NCBI GenBank assembly: GCA_934668515.1
Contig: CAKUNS010000018.1
Span: forward strand, 1 to 36,736
Reading direction: 5' to 3'
Source of the DNA: an uncultured Eggerthellaceae bacterium
GTDB taxonomy: Bacteria > Actinomycetota > Coriobacteriia > Coriobacteriales > Eggerthellaceae
DNA: 36,736 nucleotides
This document shows positions 22,417 through 30,053 of this stretch, piece after piece. The notes beneath the pieces are model-generated. The model did not search any database. It saw only the letters and a program-made list of their open reading frames with translations, and had not been told where the DNA came from. The translations under genes were made by a program, and so were the position numbers. Each line of letters starts with the position of its first letter. The first letter of the stretch is position 1.

Positions 22417-24209
22417 AAGTTCGCCTCCTGTTTCGCTTCGACTTCGGGAGCCGTGGAGTCGACGATCACGGACAGGCTTGCACTGCTTGGCGAAGCGGTG
22501 ATCGAGAAAGGAGCGCCTTTTTCGCTTAGCGACGCGTTAAGGTCTTCGGCAAGGCTTTCGAAATCGGCGGTTGGGGCCACGGTGGTTTCCAGGAGCGCTT
22601 TCATTTGAACGTGTGCCGCATCAAGTTCGTGAACGAACAGCATGAGTACCGCATCGTTGGTGAGGTGGGCGGCAAGTGCGAAGTCGTATAGGCAGTCGTA
22701 CAGAAGGCTGACGCATGCTGCGGGAAGCTTCTCGCGCGTCTCGACTAGCGCTGCACACTCGACGCCGATTGATCGGAGGTCGGATGCGGTTTCGCTGAAC
22801 ACCAGCTGCAGTTGTTTGCGGCTGAATTCCGGATCGCGTTTTTCGGACAGAACCAGTCCGGCTTTGCGCTTGCAATAGGCAACAAGAAGCTTGACGCGGG
22901 CAAGGATGCGTCTGCGCTCTATCTGGCACTGGGCGTCGGTGCATGTGGGAAGGGACCCAAGAAGGGATTCGATCTCTTGCGTCTTGTCCTTCAAGGCGCG
23001 TTCGATCTCGTCGATGAGGGCTCGTTCACTTTCGAGTCGGACAAGTTCGCTTTTGATCTTCGACTCGCGCTTAAGCAGCTCGTTGCTTTCCCTAAGCGAT
23101 TCCCGTCTTCTGATGAGCGCTTCGCGACGTTCTTCGATGGTGGAGGCATCCTCGGTCAGCAAGGCGGTTCCGCCGTGCACGGGGTACGTTTTGAAGACGG
23201 TTGCGGGAATCGACTCGATGCGGAATGCAGCGCGGTGTGCTGTTTCTTGGTGCATGTCGATTGCGTTGGCGACAGCCGGTGAGACGGGCAGGGCTTCGTT
23301 GTTTTGGAAAACAACGTCGTTATTTCGATCGAGAATCTTCAGATCGAGGGGAAGCATCGCAAAGGCATCGCGATACCACCTATACGACGGAAGAATTCCC
23401 AGATCGAGCGTCATTTCAAGGACAACAAGAAGAACCACGCAGTATACAAGCGAGAAGTTCGTGCCGATTGAGACGGTGCCGCGAAGGATGTACAGGATGA
23501 AGTAAACACTGCTTGCGCCAATAACCATGACGATGGGGACGAAAGCGCTGCGAAGCTGTTTGCGGGCAGCTGCGAAAGAGACGGAAAGGAAGGCGATGAA
23601 CAAAACGAGATACCAGGCCAAGACTGCCCAGTATCCCAAACCGTATGTGTAATTGCCCGACCAATCGGGGTCGGCGAAATCGAATTTGAACACGAAATGA
23701 TGGAAGTTGTTGGTGAGCACGGTGAAGATCGCCATTGTCGAGATAGCGACGACGATGGCCTTGATGACCTTTGCAACGGGTTTCGTGTCGAGCGCCGCCG
23801 AGCGAAGCGCGCTGAAGAAGCAAAGCATGGGGATGATGGTCATCGGCACGTAGTAGAAGTACCACATATACGACCTGATCAGGAACAAGGGGTCGGGCAG
23901 GGGATACTTAAGCAGCACGTCGAGCATCCATAAGACGATCAACGTGGCTATGACTATCAGGTAATTGCGAATGGTCTCGTCGGAGCATCTGATGTAGACC
24001 GAATAACCCCAACCGGTTGCTACCAAGCAAAGCAAGATCATGTATCCGCTGGTACCGGAGGATCCCATGAAAAGGCGACGGATTTGCGGTGGTAGGGAGC
24101 CGCCTAGAATCTGCGCATGAAGAAGGATGCCAAGCACCGCGAGGGCTGCGACGGCGGCAAGCGCGAGGATTTTGCGATTTGATATGTCCTTTGGCGGTTC
24201 CATGGACAT
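22413..24209 (-). CDS. Multi-spanning sensor protein resembling an N7TM histidine kinase without kinase boxes
   Basis: From ATG 24209 (MSMEPPKD) the protein has 598 aa. It shows about eight membrane helices in residues 10-290, then a PAS-like stretch (LDLKILDRNNDVVFQNNEALPV), a long coiled coil (about 365-440) and a helical C-terminus. The layout is that of N7TM-type histidine kinases, but I find no convincing His box, Asn box or Gly box; the last 50 residues are low-complexity. It overlaps the true kinase gene by 4 nt and lies first in the operon. It may therefore be a pseudokinase that feeds the signal to the adjacent kinase. The start is uncertain: no good ribosome site is seen and TATACT abuts the ATG, so the mRNA could be leaderless. 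Confidence 0.75.
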   Translation of the reverse strand: MSMEPPKDISNRKILALAAVAALAVLGILLHAQILGGSLPPQIRRLFMGSSGTSGYMILLCLVATGWGYSVYIRCSDETIRNYLIVIATLIVLWMLDVLLKYPLPDPLFLIRSYMWYFYYVPMTIIPMLCFFSALRSAALDTKPVAKVIKAIVVAISTMAIFTVLTNNFHHFVFKFDFADPDWSGNYTYGLGYWAVLAWYLVLFIAFLSVSFAAARKQLRSAFVPIVMVIGASSVYFILYILRGTVSIGTNFSLVYCVVLLVVLEMTLDLGILPSYRWYRDAFAMLPLDLKILDRNNDVVFQNNEALPVSPAVANAIDMHQETAHRAAFRIESIPATVFKTYPVHGGTALLTEDASTIEERREALIRRRESLRESNELLKRESKIKSELVRLESERALIDEIERALKDKTQEIESLLGSLPTCTDAQCQIERRRILARVKLLVAYCKRKAGLVLSEKRDPEFSRKQLQLVFSETASDLRSIGVECAALVETREKLPAACVSLLYDCLYDFALAAHLTNDAVLMLFVHELDAAHVQMKALLETTVAPTADFESLAEDLNASLSEKGAPFSITASPSSASLSVIVDSTAPEVEAKQEANL

Positions 24210-24311
24210 AGTATACCCGTCAGCGAAGGGTTGGCTGACTTGTTTCGCCGACAAGTATGCTAATCGAGCTTGTCGGCACGAGGGGCAATCAGTGCGTGTT
24301 TTCCCAGCAAA

Positions 24312-24344
24312 AAGACCCCAGCGACGACGTGTCGCTGGGGTCTT
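24312..24344 (-). terminator. Terminator of the PPOX-fold gene
   Basis: A perfect 14-bp stem, AAGACCCCAGCGAC (24312-24325) with GTCGCTGGGGTCTT (24331-24344), a 5-nt loop and a minus-strand TTTTT tail. Confidence 0.93.
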
Positions 24345-24369
24345 GCGCAAGAATTGATGATCCTTCTTG

Positions 24370-24783
24370 TTAGGGAAGCTCGATGGGCTCCCAATCGTCG
24401 TGGCCGCAGATCCAAGCTTGCGGCTCTTCGACGCTGAAAAACACCAAAGCGGGATCGGTCGGTCCGTCGTAGGTTTCGCCCAGCATAGTGAGATGGTCGT
24501 AGCCGGCTTGACGGATATCGTCGTTCACCAGGTCGTTCATGCCGGCAACGCCGCGGAGGATCAGCCAGCCGTGGCCGGGCCACCACGAAGTCGCCTCGAA
24601 TCGGGGGTTCGCCAAAAGCTCTTCCCATACGTCCTTAGTGGTTGCGGTGCAGAACCAGATCTTGCCGTCCTGTTCGGCGGCAAAGCTGAACGGGCGAACG
24701 TGCGGCTGGTCGTCGACGCTGGTGGCCAAATACCATGCGGGCACGGCGGTGAGGTACTGAAGGACGGTTTCGTTTCCGGTCAT
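24370..24783 (-). CDS. Pyridoxamine 5'-phosphate oxidase-fold (FMN-binding) protein
   Basis: The 137-aa product is a split-barrel flavin-binding domain. Typical marks are YLATSVDDQPHVRPFSFAAEQDGKIWFCTATTKDVWEEL and FEATSWWPGHGWLILRGVAG, spanning the strands that hold FMN. The family includes oxidases and reductases of varied substrates; without the pyridoxamine-specific C-terminal Arg/His region it is not PdxH. AAAAGGA precedes the ATG by about 6 nt. It lies just downstream of the bile salt hydrolase on the same strand (45 bp), so it may be read from that promoter, then stops at a strong terminator. Confidence 0.87.
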   Translation of the reverse strand: MTGNETVLQYLTAVPAWYLATSVDDQPHVRPFSFAAEQDGKIWFCTATTKDVWEELLANPRFEATSWWPGHGWLILRGVAGMNDLVNDDIRQAGYDHLTMLGETYDGPTDPALVFFSVEEPQAWICGHDDWEPIELP

Positions 24784-24828
24784 GATGATCCTTTTGCTAA
24801 GAGGGTCGTGATTTCACTGATCGTTCGT

Positions 24829-25785
24829 TTATATCACGATGATCTTGGATGGGTCAGTGGAATCGTTGAGATAATCGCTCATAGGTACCGCAATGATGGC
24901 AGGATCCTCGTACGTCGAGTAGTAGTACGTTTGCGTGCGCGCGGAGTAGCAGCCGGTGTACAGGGTGAGCTCGAACGTTCCGTCGGGCATTTGAGAGCTG
25001 CCGTCGATCATGGCAACTGCCGAAAGAGTGTGGAACGCGCGCGAGACATTCTCGGCTTCATTGTCCTTTTGCGGATAGTTGACGTTGGTGAACGCCTCTT
25101 TCACAAAGCGCGAGGTAGTGTACGAGTCGCCCGGGATGCCGCGAGCACCAGAGCCCGCACCGAACGGCACAAGTTCCATCTTCCCCCAAACGGGGTTTTC
25201 GGGCATGGTGTTCGTGGCGGTGATGTAGGTGCGCAGGTTGGTAAGGTGCCAGGGGAATTCGGGCTGGTTGGTAAGCACGTCGACGGGATCGTCGTACACG
25301 TGAAGGCCATCGACGGTCTGCTCGACGACGATGCTGCGCTTTCCGTCGCCGATGATCCAGTGCAGCAGCGCCACGGCGCCGCCGGGTTGGAACGGCGAGC
25401 CGTTGATCACGACGTTCTTGAGGGCTTTCTCAACTGCATCGACTGAGTCGAAGGTTGCGACAACCCATAGCGGGAATTCGTAGGCGGTTACGTTGTCTTT
25501 GCCCTCGACCGGCTCTTCGGGGAACGAGGCGAAGCCTGGGAAGTTCAGTCCTGCAACGGCAAGCCCTGCGTCGTTTCCGCAGTCGAAGTACATGGGGAAG
25601 TTGCCGGCGGCAACAGCCATGCCGATGATGTTGTGCTGGGATTTCGCGGGCTCGATGAATCGGTAGGGGATATCGAAGCCCTTCGGGGTGATAACCACGC
25701 GCTCGCCGTAACGAGTGTTCCAGTCAAGGTTGCGCGCGAAGTACAGGTTGCCTTCTGGGTCGTTGAATCGGATTCCGGTGCACAT
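24829..25785 (-). CDS. bsh: Choloylglycine hydrolase family protein (bile salt hydrolase)
   Basis: N-terminal nucleophile hydrolase that cleaves the amide of conjugated bile salts (or of penicillin V in related enzymes). The start MCTGIRF leaves Cys2 as nucleophile after Met removal. The other active-site residues line up: R18 and D21 (ARNLDW), N81 (GLNFPG), N173 (LTNQPEFPWHL) and R226 (YTTSRFV). The 318-aa length is normal, and there is no signal peptide, so it acts in the cytosol. AAGGAG lies 5 nt before the ATG. It has its own promoter, just downstream of the BASS transporter terminator; hydrolase and transporter together suggest bile-acid handling. N-acyl homoserine lactone or penicillin substrates are less likely alternatives. 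Confidence 0.93.
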   Translation of the reverse strand: MCTGIRFNDPEGNLYFARNLDWNTRYGERVVITPKGFDIPYRFIEPAKSQHNIIGMAVAAGNFPMYFDCGNDAGLAVAGLNFPGFASFPEEPVEGKDNVTAYEFPLWVVATFDSVDAVEKALKNVVINGSPFQPGGAVALLHWIIGDGKRSIVVEQTVDGLHVYDDPVDVLTNQPEFPWHLTNLRTYITATNTMPENPVWGKMELVPFGAGSGARGIPGDSYTTSRFVKEAFTNVNYPQKDNEAENVSRAFHTLSAVAMIDGSSQMPDGTFELTLYTGCYSARTQTYYYSTYEDPAIIAVPMSDYLNDSTDPSKIIVI

Positions 25786-25820
25786 GTCTGCTCCTTAGGT
25801 TTGGAAGATTCAATGGGCTG

Positions 25821-25850
25821 ATGCTAGCACTGCGTACGCTTGCTCGACAA
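25821..25850 (-). promoter_or_regulatory. Promoter of the bile salt hydrolase gene
   Basis: On the minus strand TTGTCG (25845-25850), an 18-bp spacer, and TAGCAT (25821-25826) preceded by TGC (extended -10). The -35 overlaps the T tract of the preceding terminator. Confidence 0.6.
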
Positions 25851-25889
25851 AAACGTAACGCCAGCGTGAACTACTCGCGCTGGCGTTAC
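25846..25889 (-). terminator. Terminator of the BASS transporter gene
   Basis: GTAACGCCAGCG (25855-25866) and CGCTGGCGTTAC (25878-25889) form a perfect 12-bp stem, followed on the minus strand by GTTTTTG. Confidence 0.9.
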
Positions 25890-26019
25890 TGGTTGTGTTC
25901 GAGGATTGCTTGTTCGTCGGGCTTTTGTTGGGTGTGCGTTGGGCCGCGGTTTGATTGCGGTTGGGTTTTTCGCTTGAAAGCGTCAGATCCAGTAAGAATC
26001 GATCAGCTTGGTGCTGGCG

Positions 26020-27000
26020 TTATGCGCGCGCACCTTCCGTTGCGTGGCTCTCGGCCTTCTTGTCATGGGCCGTGCGAGCGAGGATGTTCGCATATACCGC
26101 ACCCGAGATGTTGTGCCAGACGCTGAACACGGTGCCGGGAACGGCCGCCATGGGCATAGCGGCGAAATGCATGGTGGCAAGCGAGGTGGCAAGGCCGGAA
26201 TTCTGCATGCCAACTTCGATGGAGAGCGTGCGCATTTGCTCTTTGGTCAGGCCAAGCATGCGACCGGCCAGGTAGCCCAGGGCATAACCACACACGTTGT
26301 GGAGCATGACGACGGCGATGACAAGCAAGCCAGTGCTCATGAGCTTTGCTGCGTTAGCGGAAACGACAGCCATGATGATCAGGCAGATGGCGATAACGGA
26401 GATAAGCGGCAGGGCCTTTCCGAACGCTTCGGCGAACTTGCTGAAGAAGTAGTTGATCACAAAGCCAAGGGCGATGGGCACGAGAACCACCTGAACGATG
26501 GAAACAAGCATGCTGACGTAGCTGACGTCGACGGTTTGGCCGGCAAGCAGAAGAACCAATGCCGGGGTTACGAACGGGGCCATGATGGTGGTGCATGCGG
26601 TCATGCCAACCGACAGGGCGACGTCGCCTTTGGCAAGATAGGTCATGACGTTGGAGCTGGTGCCGCCCGGGCAAGCGCCGACCAAGATGACGCCAACGGC
26701 AAGCTCGGTGGGGAGCTGGAACAGCGTCACCAAAAGGAATGCCAAAGCGGGCATGATGATGAATTGTGAGAGGATGCCGCAGATGACGGCTTTGGGCTTC
26801 GTGAAAACAACCTTGAAGTCGCTGAGCTTGAGCGTCATGCCCATACCGAACATGACGATGCCGAGAAGCGTGTTGACCCAGGAAGTGGGGATGGCGGCAT
26901 GAATCGGTTGCGGAAAGATCAGGGCGATAATCGCAACGAGTAGCGCGATGATTGCCATGTGCTTTCCTGCGAAGCCGCTTACTTTTTCAAGTGTTCTCAT
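26020..27000 (-). CDS. Bile acid:sodium symporter family (BASS) transporter
   Basis: The 326-aa protein has about ten membrane helices and the family marks of bacterial ASBT/YocS proteins: LGIVMFGMGMTLKLSDF near residue 50, VGACPGGTSSNVMTYLAKGD (sodium-site motif) near 107, and IEVGMQNSGLATSLA (second sodium-site motif with the E and Q) near 261. It likely takes up an organic anion with sodium. Family members carry bile acids, pantoate or other acids, so the substrate is not proven; the next gene being bile salt hydrolase supports bile acid. AGGAGG lies 9 nt before the ATG. It has its own promoter, with a hairpin in the 5' leader. Confidence 0.92.
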   Translation of the reverse strand: MRTLEKVSGFAGKHMAIIALLVAIIALIFPQPIHAAIPTSWVNTLLGIVMFGMGMTLKLSDFKVVFTKPKAVICGILSQFIIMPALAFLLVTLFQLPTELAVGVILVGACPGGTSSNVMTYLAKGDVALSVGMTACTTIMAPFVTPALVLLLAGQTVDVSYVSMLVSIVQVVLVPIALGFVINYFFSKFAEAFGKALPLISVIAICLIIMAVVSANAAKLMSTGLLVIAVVMLHNVCGYALGYLAGRMLGLTKEQMRTLSIEVGMQNSGLATSLATMHFAAMPMAAVPGTVFSVWHNISGAVYANILARTAHDKKAESHATEGARA

Positions 27001-27026
27001 TTTTTCCTACCTCCTAAAAAAGAAAT

Positions 27027-27053
27027 GAGCCGTAGCCTTGTCGCTCACGGCTC
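27027..27053 (-). terminator. Terminator-like hairpin in the 5' leader of the BASS gene
   Basis: GAGCCGT (27027-27033) and ACGGCTC (27047-27053) pair around a 13-nt loop, followed on the minus strand by ATTTCTTTTTT and then directly the AGGAGG ribosome site. It may end the upstream NiaR transcript or act as an attenuator just after the BASS transcription start. Confidence 0.65.
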
Positions 27054-27066
27054 GAAAACGATTCGG

Positions 27067-27095
27067 AGTATAGGACTCTGAAATAAAGTTGTTAA
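27067..27095 (-). promoter_or_regulatory. Promoter of the BASS transporter gene
   Basis: TTAACA (27090-27095), a 17-bp spacer, and TATACT (27067-27072) on the minus strand: 5/6 and 5/6 matches. The -35 lies in AGTTAACT, with TAGTT repeats beside it. Expected start about 27060. Confidence 0.75.
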
Positions 27096-27117
27096 CTAGA
27101 AACTAAATTACTTTGCC

Positions 27118-27654
27118 TTAACTGCACATTTCCTTCTCATAATCTGTAAGTGGCGCAAGAAACCCCAGGTCAGACAATGATATTTCAATCTCGTTAAGTA
27201 TCTCGTTTGAGTCTGCGCTGACGTGATGGAAGTGGTAACCATCGGTTAAAGCGGACAGGGGCTGAGAGACTCCCTTGTCCAGATCCTCGATGAACCGGCT
27301 GACATCACGGCGGCTTTTCACATCAAGAGGGGCGCTGATGAAACCGTAGGTGCGATGGTTCACAGCAACGTCGATGACGCAACCGCCCAAGTCGACGATG
27401 GCGTCCATCTCGGTGCGCATCTGGTCGGCATTGTGCTTCACTTTGAACATGCGTATGGCTTGAGCTTTGCCGCCCATGATGTACCCGCGATTGGTGGAAG
27501 CGATGGGGTGCCCCGCGCTACGCAGGAGCGCGATGTCCTGCACGATCACCTGGCGGCTGACGTTCAGCTCGTGCCCAAGCGTGTGCCCGGGCACGGGTTC
27601 GTCAGAGCTCTCCAGAATGCTGGTTATCTTCTTCCTGCGTTCTTCGCCGTTCAC
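27118..27654 (-). CDS. NiaR-like transcriptional repressor (HTH_11 + 3H domain)
   Basis: The 178-aa protein has an N-terminal winged HTH (residues 5-60, PGHTLGHELNVSRQVIVQDIALLR) and a C-terminal 3H domain. The metal-binding pattern known from Thermotoga NiaR (His, Glu eight later, then His-x-His) is seen as H74, E82 and H141-x-H143. NiaR proteins repress NAD synthesis or niacin uptake genes when nicotinate is present. GTG at 27654 is the start, with AGGA a few nt upstream. It lies 42 bp after the EIIC-like gene and is probably co-transcribed with it, before the separately promoted BASS gene. Whether it controls niacin or bile-acid genes here is open. Confidence 0.88.
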   Translation of the reverse strand: MNGEERRKKITSILESSDEPVPGHTLGHELNVSRQVIVQDIALLRSAGHPIASTNRGYIMGGKAQAIRMFKVKHNADQMRTEMDAIVDLGGCVIDVAVNHRTYGFISAPLDVKSRRDVSRFIEDLDKGVSQPLSALTDGYHFHHVSADSNEILNEIEISLSDLGFLAPLTDYEKEMCS

Positions 27655-27696
27655 TGCTTCCTGCTTTCGCTTGCGTTCGATTGGGCGCGTGGTTGA

Positions 27697-28782
27697 TTAA
27701 GCCTCGGAGTTGGCGCGGGCGATGTCGTCTGCGCTTTCAAGCTTGAGGTCGCCTTCTTTGATCCATCCCATTTTACGCAACAGGTTGCCGAAAACGATGG
27801 AAAGAATAGCAGGAAGGATGATGCAGATCAGAAGCATGCCAAGCCAGTCGAAGGCGGTGATGGCGGGCATGATGCCAGCTTCGATGTTGGCAAGCCAGCC
27901 GGTGTACACGCCGATGGGACCGACTAGGCCACAGGTGCCCATGCCGCTGGAGATCGCGGCGCCGTCCATGGTCATGCCGAAGATGCAGGTGGCGATAGGG
28001 CCGGTGATGGCGGAAGCAAGCGTGGGCGGAATCCAGATGCGTGGGTTGCGCACGATGTTGCCCATCTGAAGCATCGAGGTGCCAAGGCCCTGGCTGATCA
28101 GGCCGCCAACACCGTTTTCCTTGAAGCTCATTGCGGCAAAGCCGATCATTTGCGCACAGCAGCCGGCAACCGCGGCGCCGCCCGCAAGACCGGTCAGGCC
28201 CAGTGCGGCGCAGATGGCTGCCGAAGAGATGGGCAGGGTGAGCGCGACGCCAACAATGACCGATACGGCGATGCCCATAAGAAAGGGTTGGAGGTCGGTT
28301 GCCCACATGATGAGGGTGCCGAACGAGCTGGCTGCAGCGCCGATGCTAGGGGCGATTGCGTACGAGAGTAGGCTGCCCACCATGATGGTGACAAACGGCG
28401 TGACCAGAATGTCGATTTTGGTGGCGCCTGAAACCAGCTTGCCGCATTCGGTTGCGACGATTGCAACCACTAGAACGGCAAGAGGGCCGCCCGCGCCACC
28501 CAGACTGTTGGCAGCGGCGCCAACAGCTACCAGGCTGAACAGTACCAGTGAAGGCGACTTCAGCGCGTATCCGATGGCGACCGCCATGGCAGGGCCGGCT
28601 GCAGCCTTGGCGAATGCGCCGGCGTCGCTGAATGCCTGCACGCCCAGCTGCGTGCCAAGGGTGGAAAGAATGGTTCCCATAAGAAGGGAGGCGAACAGGC
28701 CTTGAGCCATGGCTCCCAGAGCATCGATGAGGTAGCGTTGCGCGGAGATCTCGATCCCTTTGCGCTTGAGCAGTTCTTTCAT
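27697..28782 (-). CDS. PTS_EIIC_2-family membrane transporter without EIIA/EIIB
   Basis: The 361-aa protein has about nine hydrophobic helices and the glycine-rich pattern of the EIIC-like group PTS_EIIC_2 (YLIDALGAMAQGLFASLLMGTI-like start, here LIDALGAMAQGLFASLLMG; NPRIWIPPTLASAITGPIA; GMGTCGLVGPIGVYTGW). No phosphotransfer domains EIIA or EIIB are fused or adjacent, so it may be a permease that does not work by phosphorylation. AAAGGA precedes the ATG by about 10 nt. It shares an operon with a NiaR-like repressor, which hints at niacin or a related vitamin as substrate; this is inference. Confidence 0.85.
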   Translation of the reverse strand: MKELLKRKGIEISAQRYLIDALGAMAQGLFASLLMGTILSTLGTQLGVQAFSDAGAFAKAAAGPAMAVAIGYALKSPSLVLFSLVAVGAAANSLGGAGGPLAVLVVAIVATECGKLVSGATKIDILVTPFVTIMVGSLLSYAIAPSIGAAASSFGTLIMWATDLQPFLMGIAVSVIVGVALTLPISSAAICAALGLTGLAGGAAVAGCCAQMIGFAAMSFKENGVGGLISQGLGTSMLQMGNIVRNPRIWIPPTLASAITGPIATCIFGMTMDGAAISSGMGTCGLVGPIGVYTGWLANIEAGIMPAITAFDWLGMLLICIILPAILSIVFGNLLRKMGWIKEGDLKLESADDIARANSEA

Positions 28783-28825
28783 ATCGTGCGCGCGTCCTTT
28801 CGTTTGCGTGTTGAAATGCTGACTG

Positions 28826-28853
28826 AGTATATACCTAACCTAACAGGTGACAA
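28826..28853 (-). promoter_or_regulatory. Promoter and candidate operator of the EIIC-niaR operon
   Basis: TTGTCA (28848-28853), a 16-bp spacer and TATACT (28826-28831) on the minus strand, each 5/6. The spacer contains the dyad ACCT-GTT-AGGT and a second AGGT copy. The ACCTGT core resembles what I recall of NiaR operators, which needs checking. Confidence 0.65.
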
Positions 28854-28908
28854 GACAGAAACCGCATGAATTGCATGAGGGGCGGATCTGTTCAGTTTTA
28901 CGGGTTCT

Positions 28909-28917
28909 TGATACACT
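28909..28917 (+). promoter_or_regulatory. Possible extended -10 box for licD
   Basis: TGA followed by TACACT (28912-28917), 63 bp before the licD ATG; the hexamer 17 bp upstream (TGTTCA) is a weak -35. Confidence 0.35.
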
Positions 28918-28979
28918 ATTTAGTTGCAAATCGGGCGGTTCGTTGGGGGCTGCCTTCATCTATTCAGATAGGTGCTGTT

Positions 28980-29858
28980 ATGGGGGATCAGGTAAATCAA
29001 GAGGAATTCGTCACCGACGACAGGCTTCGTCAGCTCCATCGTGTCATGCTCATGATGCTTAAAGACTTCTCGAAGATCTGCGAAGAAAACGACATCACCT
29101 GGTTCGTTGCATATGGTGCCGCCATTGGCGCTTTGCGTCATAAGGGCTTTATCCCGTGGGATGACGATATCGATATTTGCATGCCGCGCCCCGACTTGGA
29201 CAAACTCACCGAAATCGTCCAGCGCGATCACTCCGACAAGTATGAAATGCTCAGTTCGCAGATCGACCCGCGTTATCCTATGGCAACGTTTCGCATGATG
29301 CTGAAGGGAACCGAGTTCCGCGATTCGGCGCTTGCCACCATGGATTGCCCTTCGGGCATTTTCTTGGACCTGTTTGCCATGGATAACCTTGCCGATGACG
29401 AGAAGGCATACAAAAGCCAGGCTTGGGATGCGTGGTTCAACAACAAGCTCGCTATTGTGAAGGGCATCGAGAACCCCTACATCGCCGGTAACGATGCTCG
29501 TGCGAAAATCCTTCGCACGGGTACGAACGTCATGTGCGGTATACTGAAGCTCCCCGGCCTGCGCAACATCGATTTCAACAAGCGCGCGCTTGATGCCATG
29601 ACTCGCTATAAGGATGATTTCTCCACCAAGCGTGTTGGCTACGTGTGCGATACCAACCGTTTCACCTGCACGTATTTGCGCGACGATCTGTATCCTGTGC
29701 GCATGGTTCCGTTTGAGGACACCATGATCCCCATTGCCAAGAACACCGAAAAGCTGCTGTACGAGTTCTATGGCGACTTCATGCAGCTTCCGCCTGCAGA
29801 CAAACGTAAGGAACATTATCCCGACGTGCTTGACTTCGGCGAATACGCGAACATCTAG
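28980..29858 (+). CDS. licD: LicD-family phosphotransferase
   Basis: LicD proteins move phosphocholine from CDP-choline onto surface glycans such as teichoic acid or LPS. The 292-aa protein has the family's core: ITWFVAYGAAIGALRHKGFIPWDDDIDI with the metal-binding DDDID (61-65), and the C-terminal PADKRKEHYPDVLDFGEY. ATG at 28980 has AGGTG 6 nt upstream; the frame open to 28866 looks non-coding. It is soluble and probably works at the cytoplasmic face before export by the Wzm/Wzt-type transporter at 15.8-17.4 kb. The CDP-choline would come from the licC-licA fusion at 12.7 kb. Confidence 0.9.
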   Translation: MGDQVNQEEFVTDDRLRQLHRVMLMMLKDFSKICEENDITWFVAYGAAIGALRHKGFIPWDDDIDICMPRPDLDKLTEIVQRDHSDKYEMLSSQIDPRYPMATFRMMLKGTEFRDSALATMDCPSGIFLDLFAMDNLADDEKAYKSQAWDAWFNNKLAIVKGIENPYIAGNDARAKILRTGTNVMCGILKLPGLRNIDFNKRALDAMTRYKDDFSTKRVGYVCDTNRFTCTYLRDDLYPVRMVPFEDTMIPIAKNTEKLLYEFYGDFMQLPPADKRKEHYPDVLDFGEYANI

Positions 29859-29918
29859 CTTGGTAATCGTGCTGGCTTCGCAGTGCTCAAGAGGCTATGT
29901 AAGGCGTACGTGAAGAGG

Positions 29919-29948
29919 TTGTTCGAAAACTTACGCTACCTTTACAAT
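29919..29948 (+). promoter_or_regulatory. Candidate promoter of the second choline-kinase-like gene
   Basis: TTGTTC (29919-29924), an 18-bp spacer, and TACAAT (29943-29948), about 105 bp before the ATG. The -10 is good and the -35 is weak. Confidence 0.5.
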
Positions 29949-30053
29949 ACTGAACACGGCGCATAAAATCCAATCTAGTGAAATCGGCGAGTTTTTATGT
30001 CTGTTGGGGACCTCGCTGATTGATTTTATTTTCTTTTACTGGTTGGGGGAGAC

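Noticed and set aside
24367..25446. 359-codon plus-strand frame over the PPOX and bile salt hydrolase genes
   Set aside because: Both genes on the minus strand have catalytic or cofactor motifs and ribosome sites; the plus frame has none.
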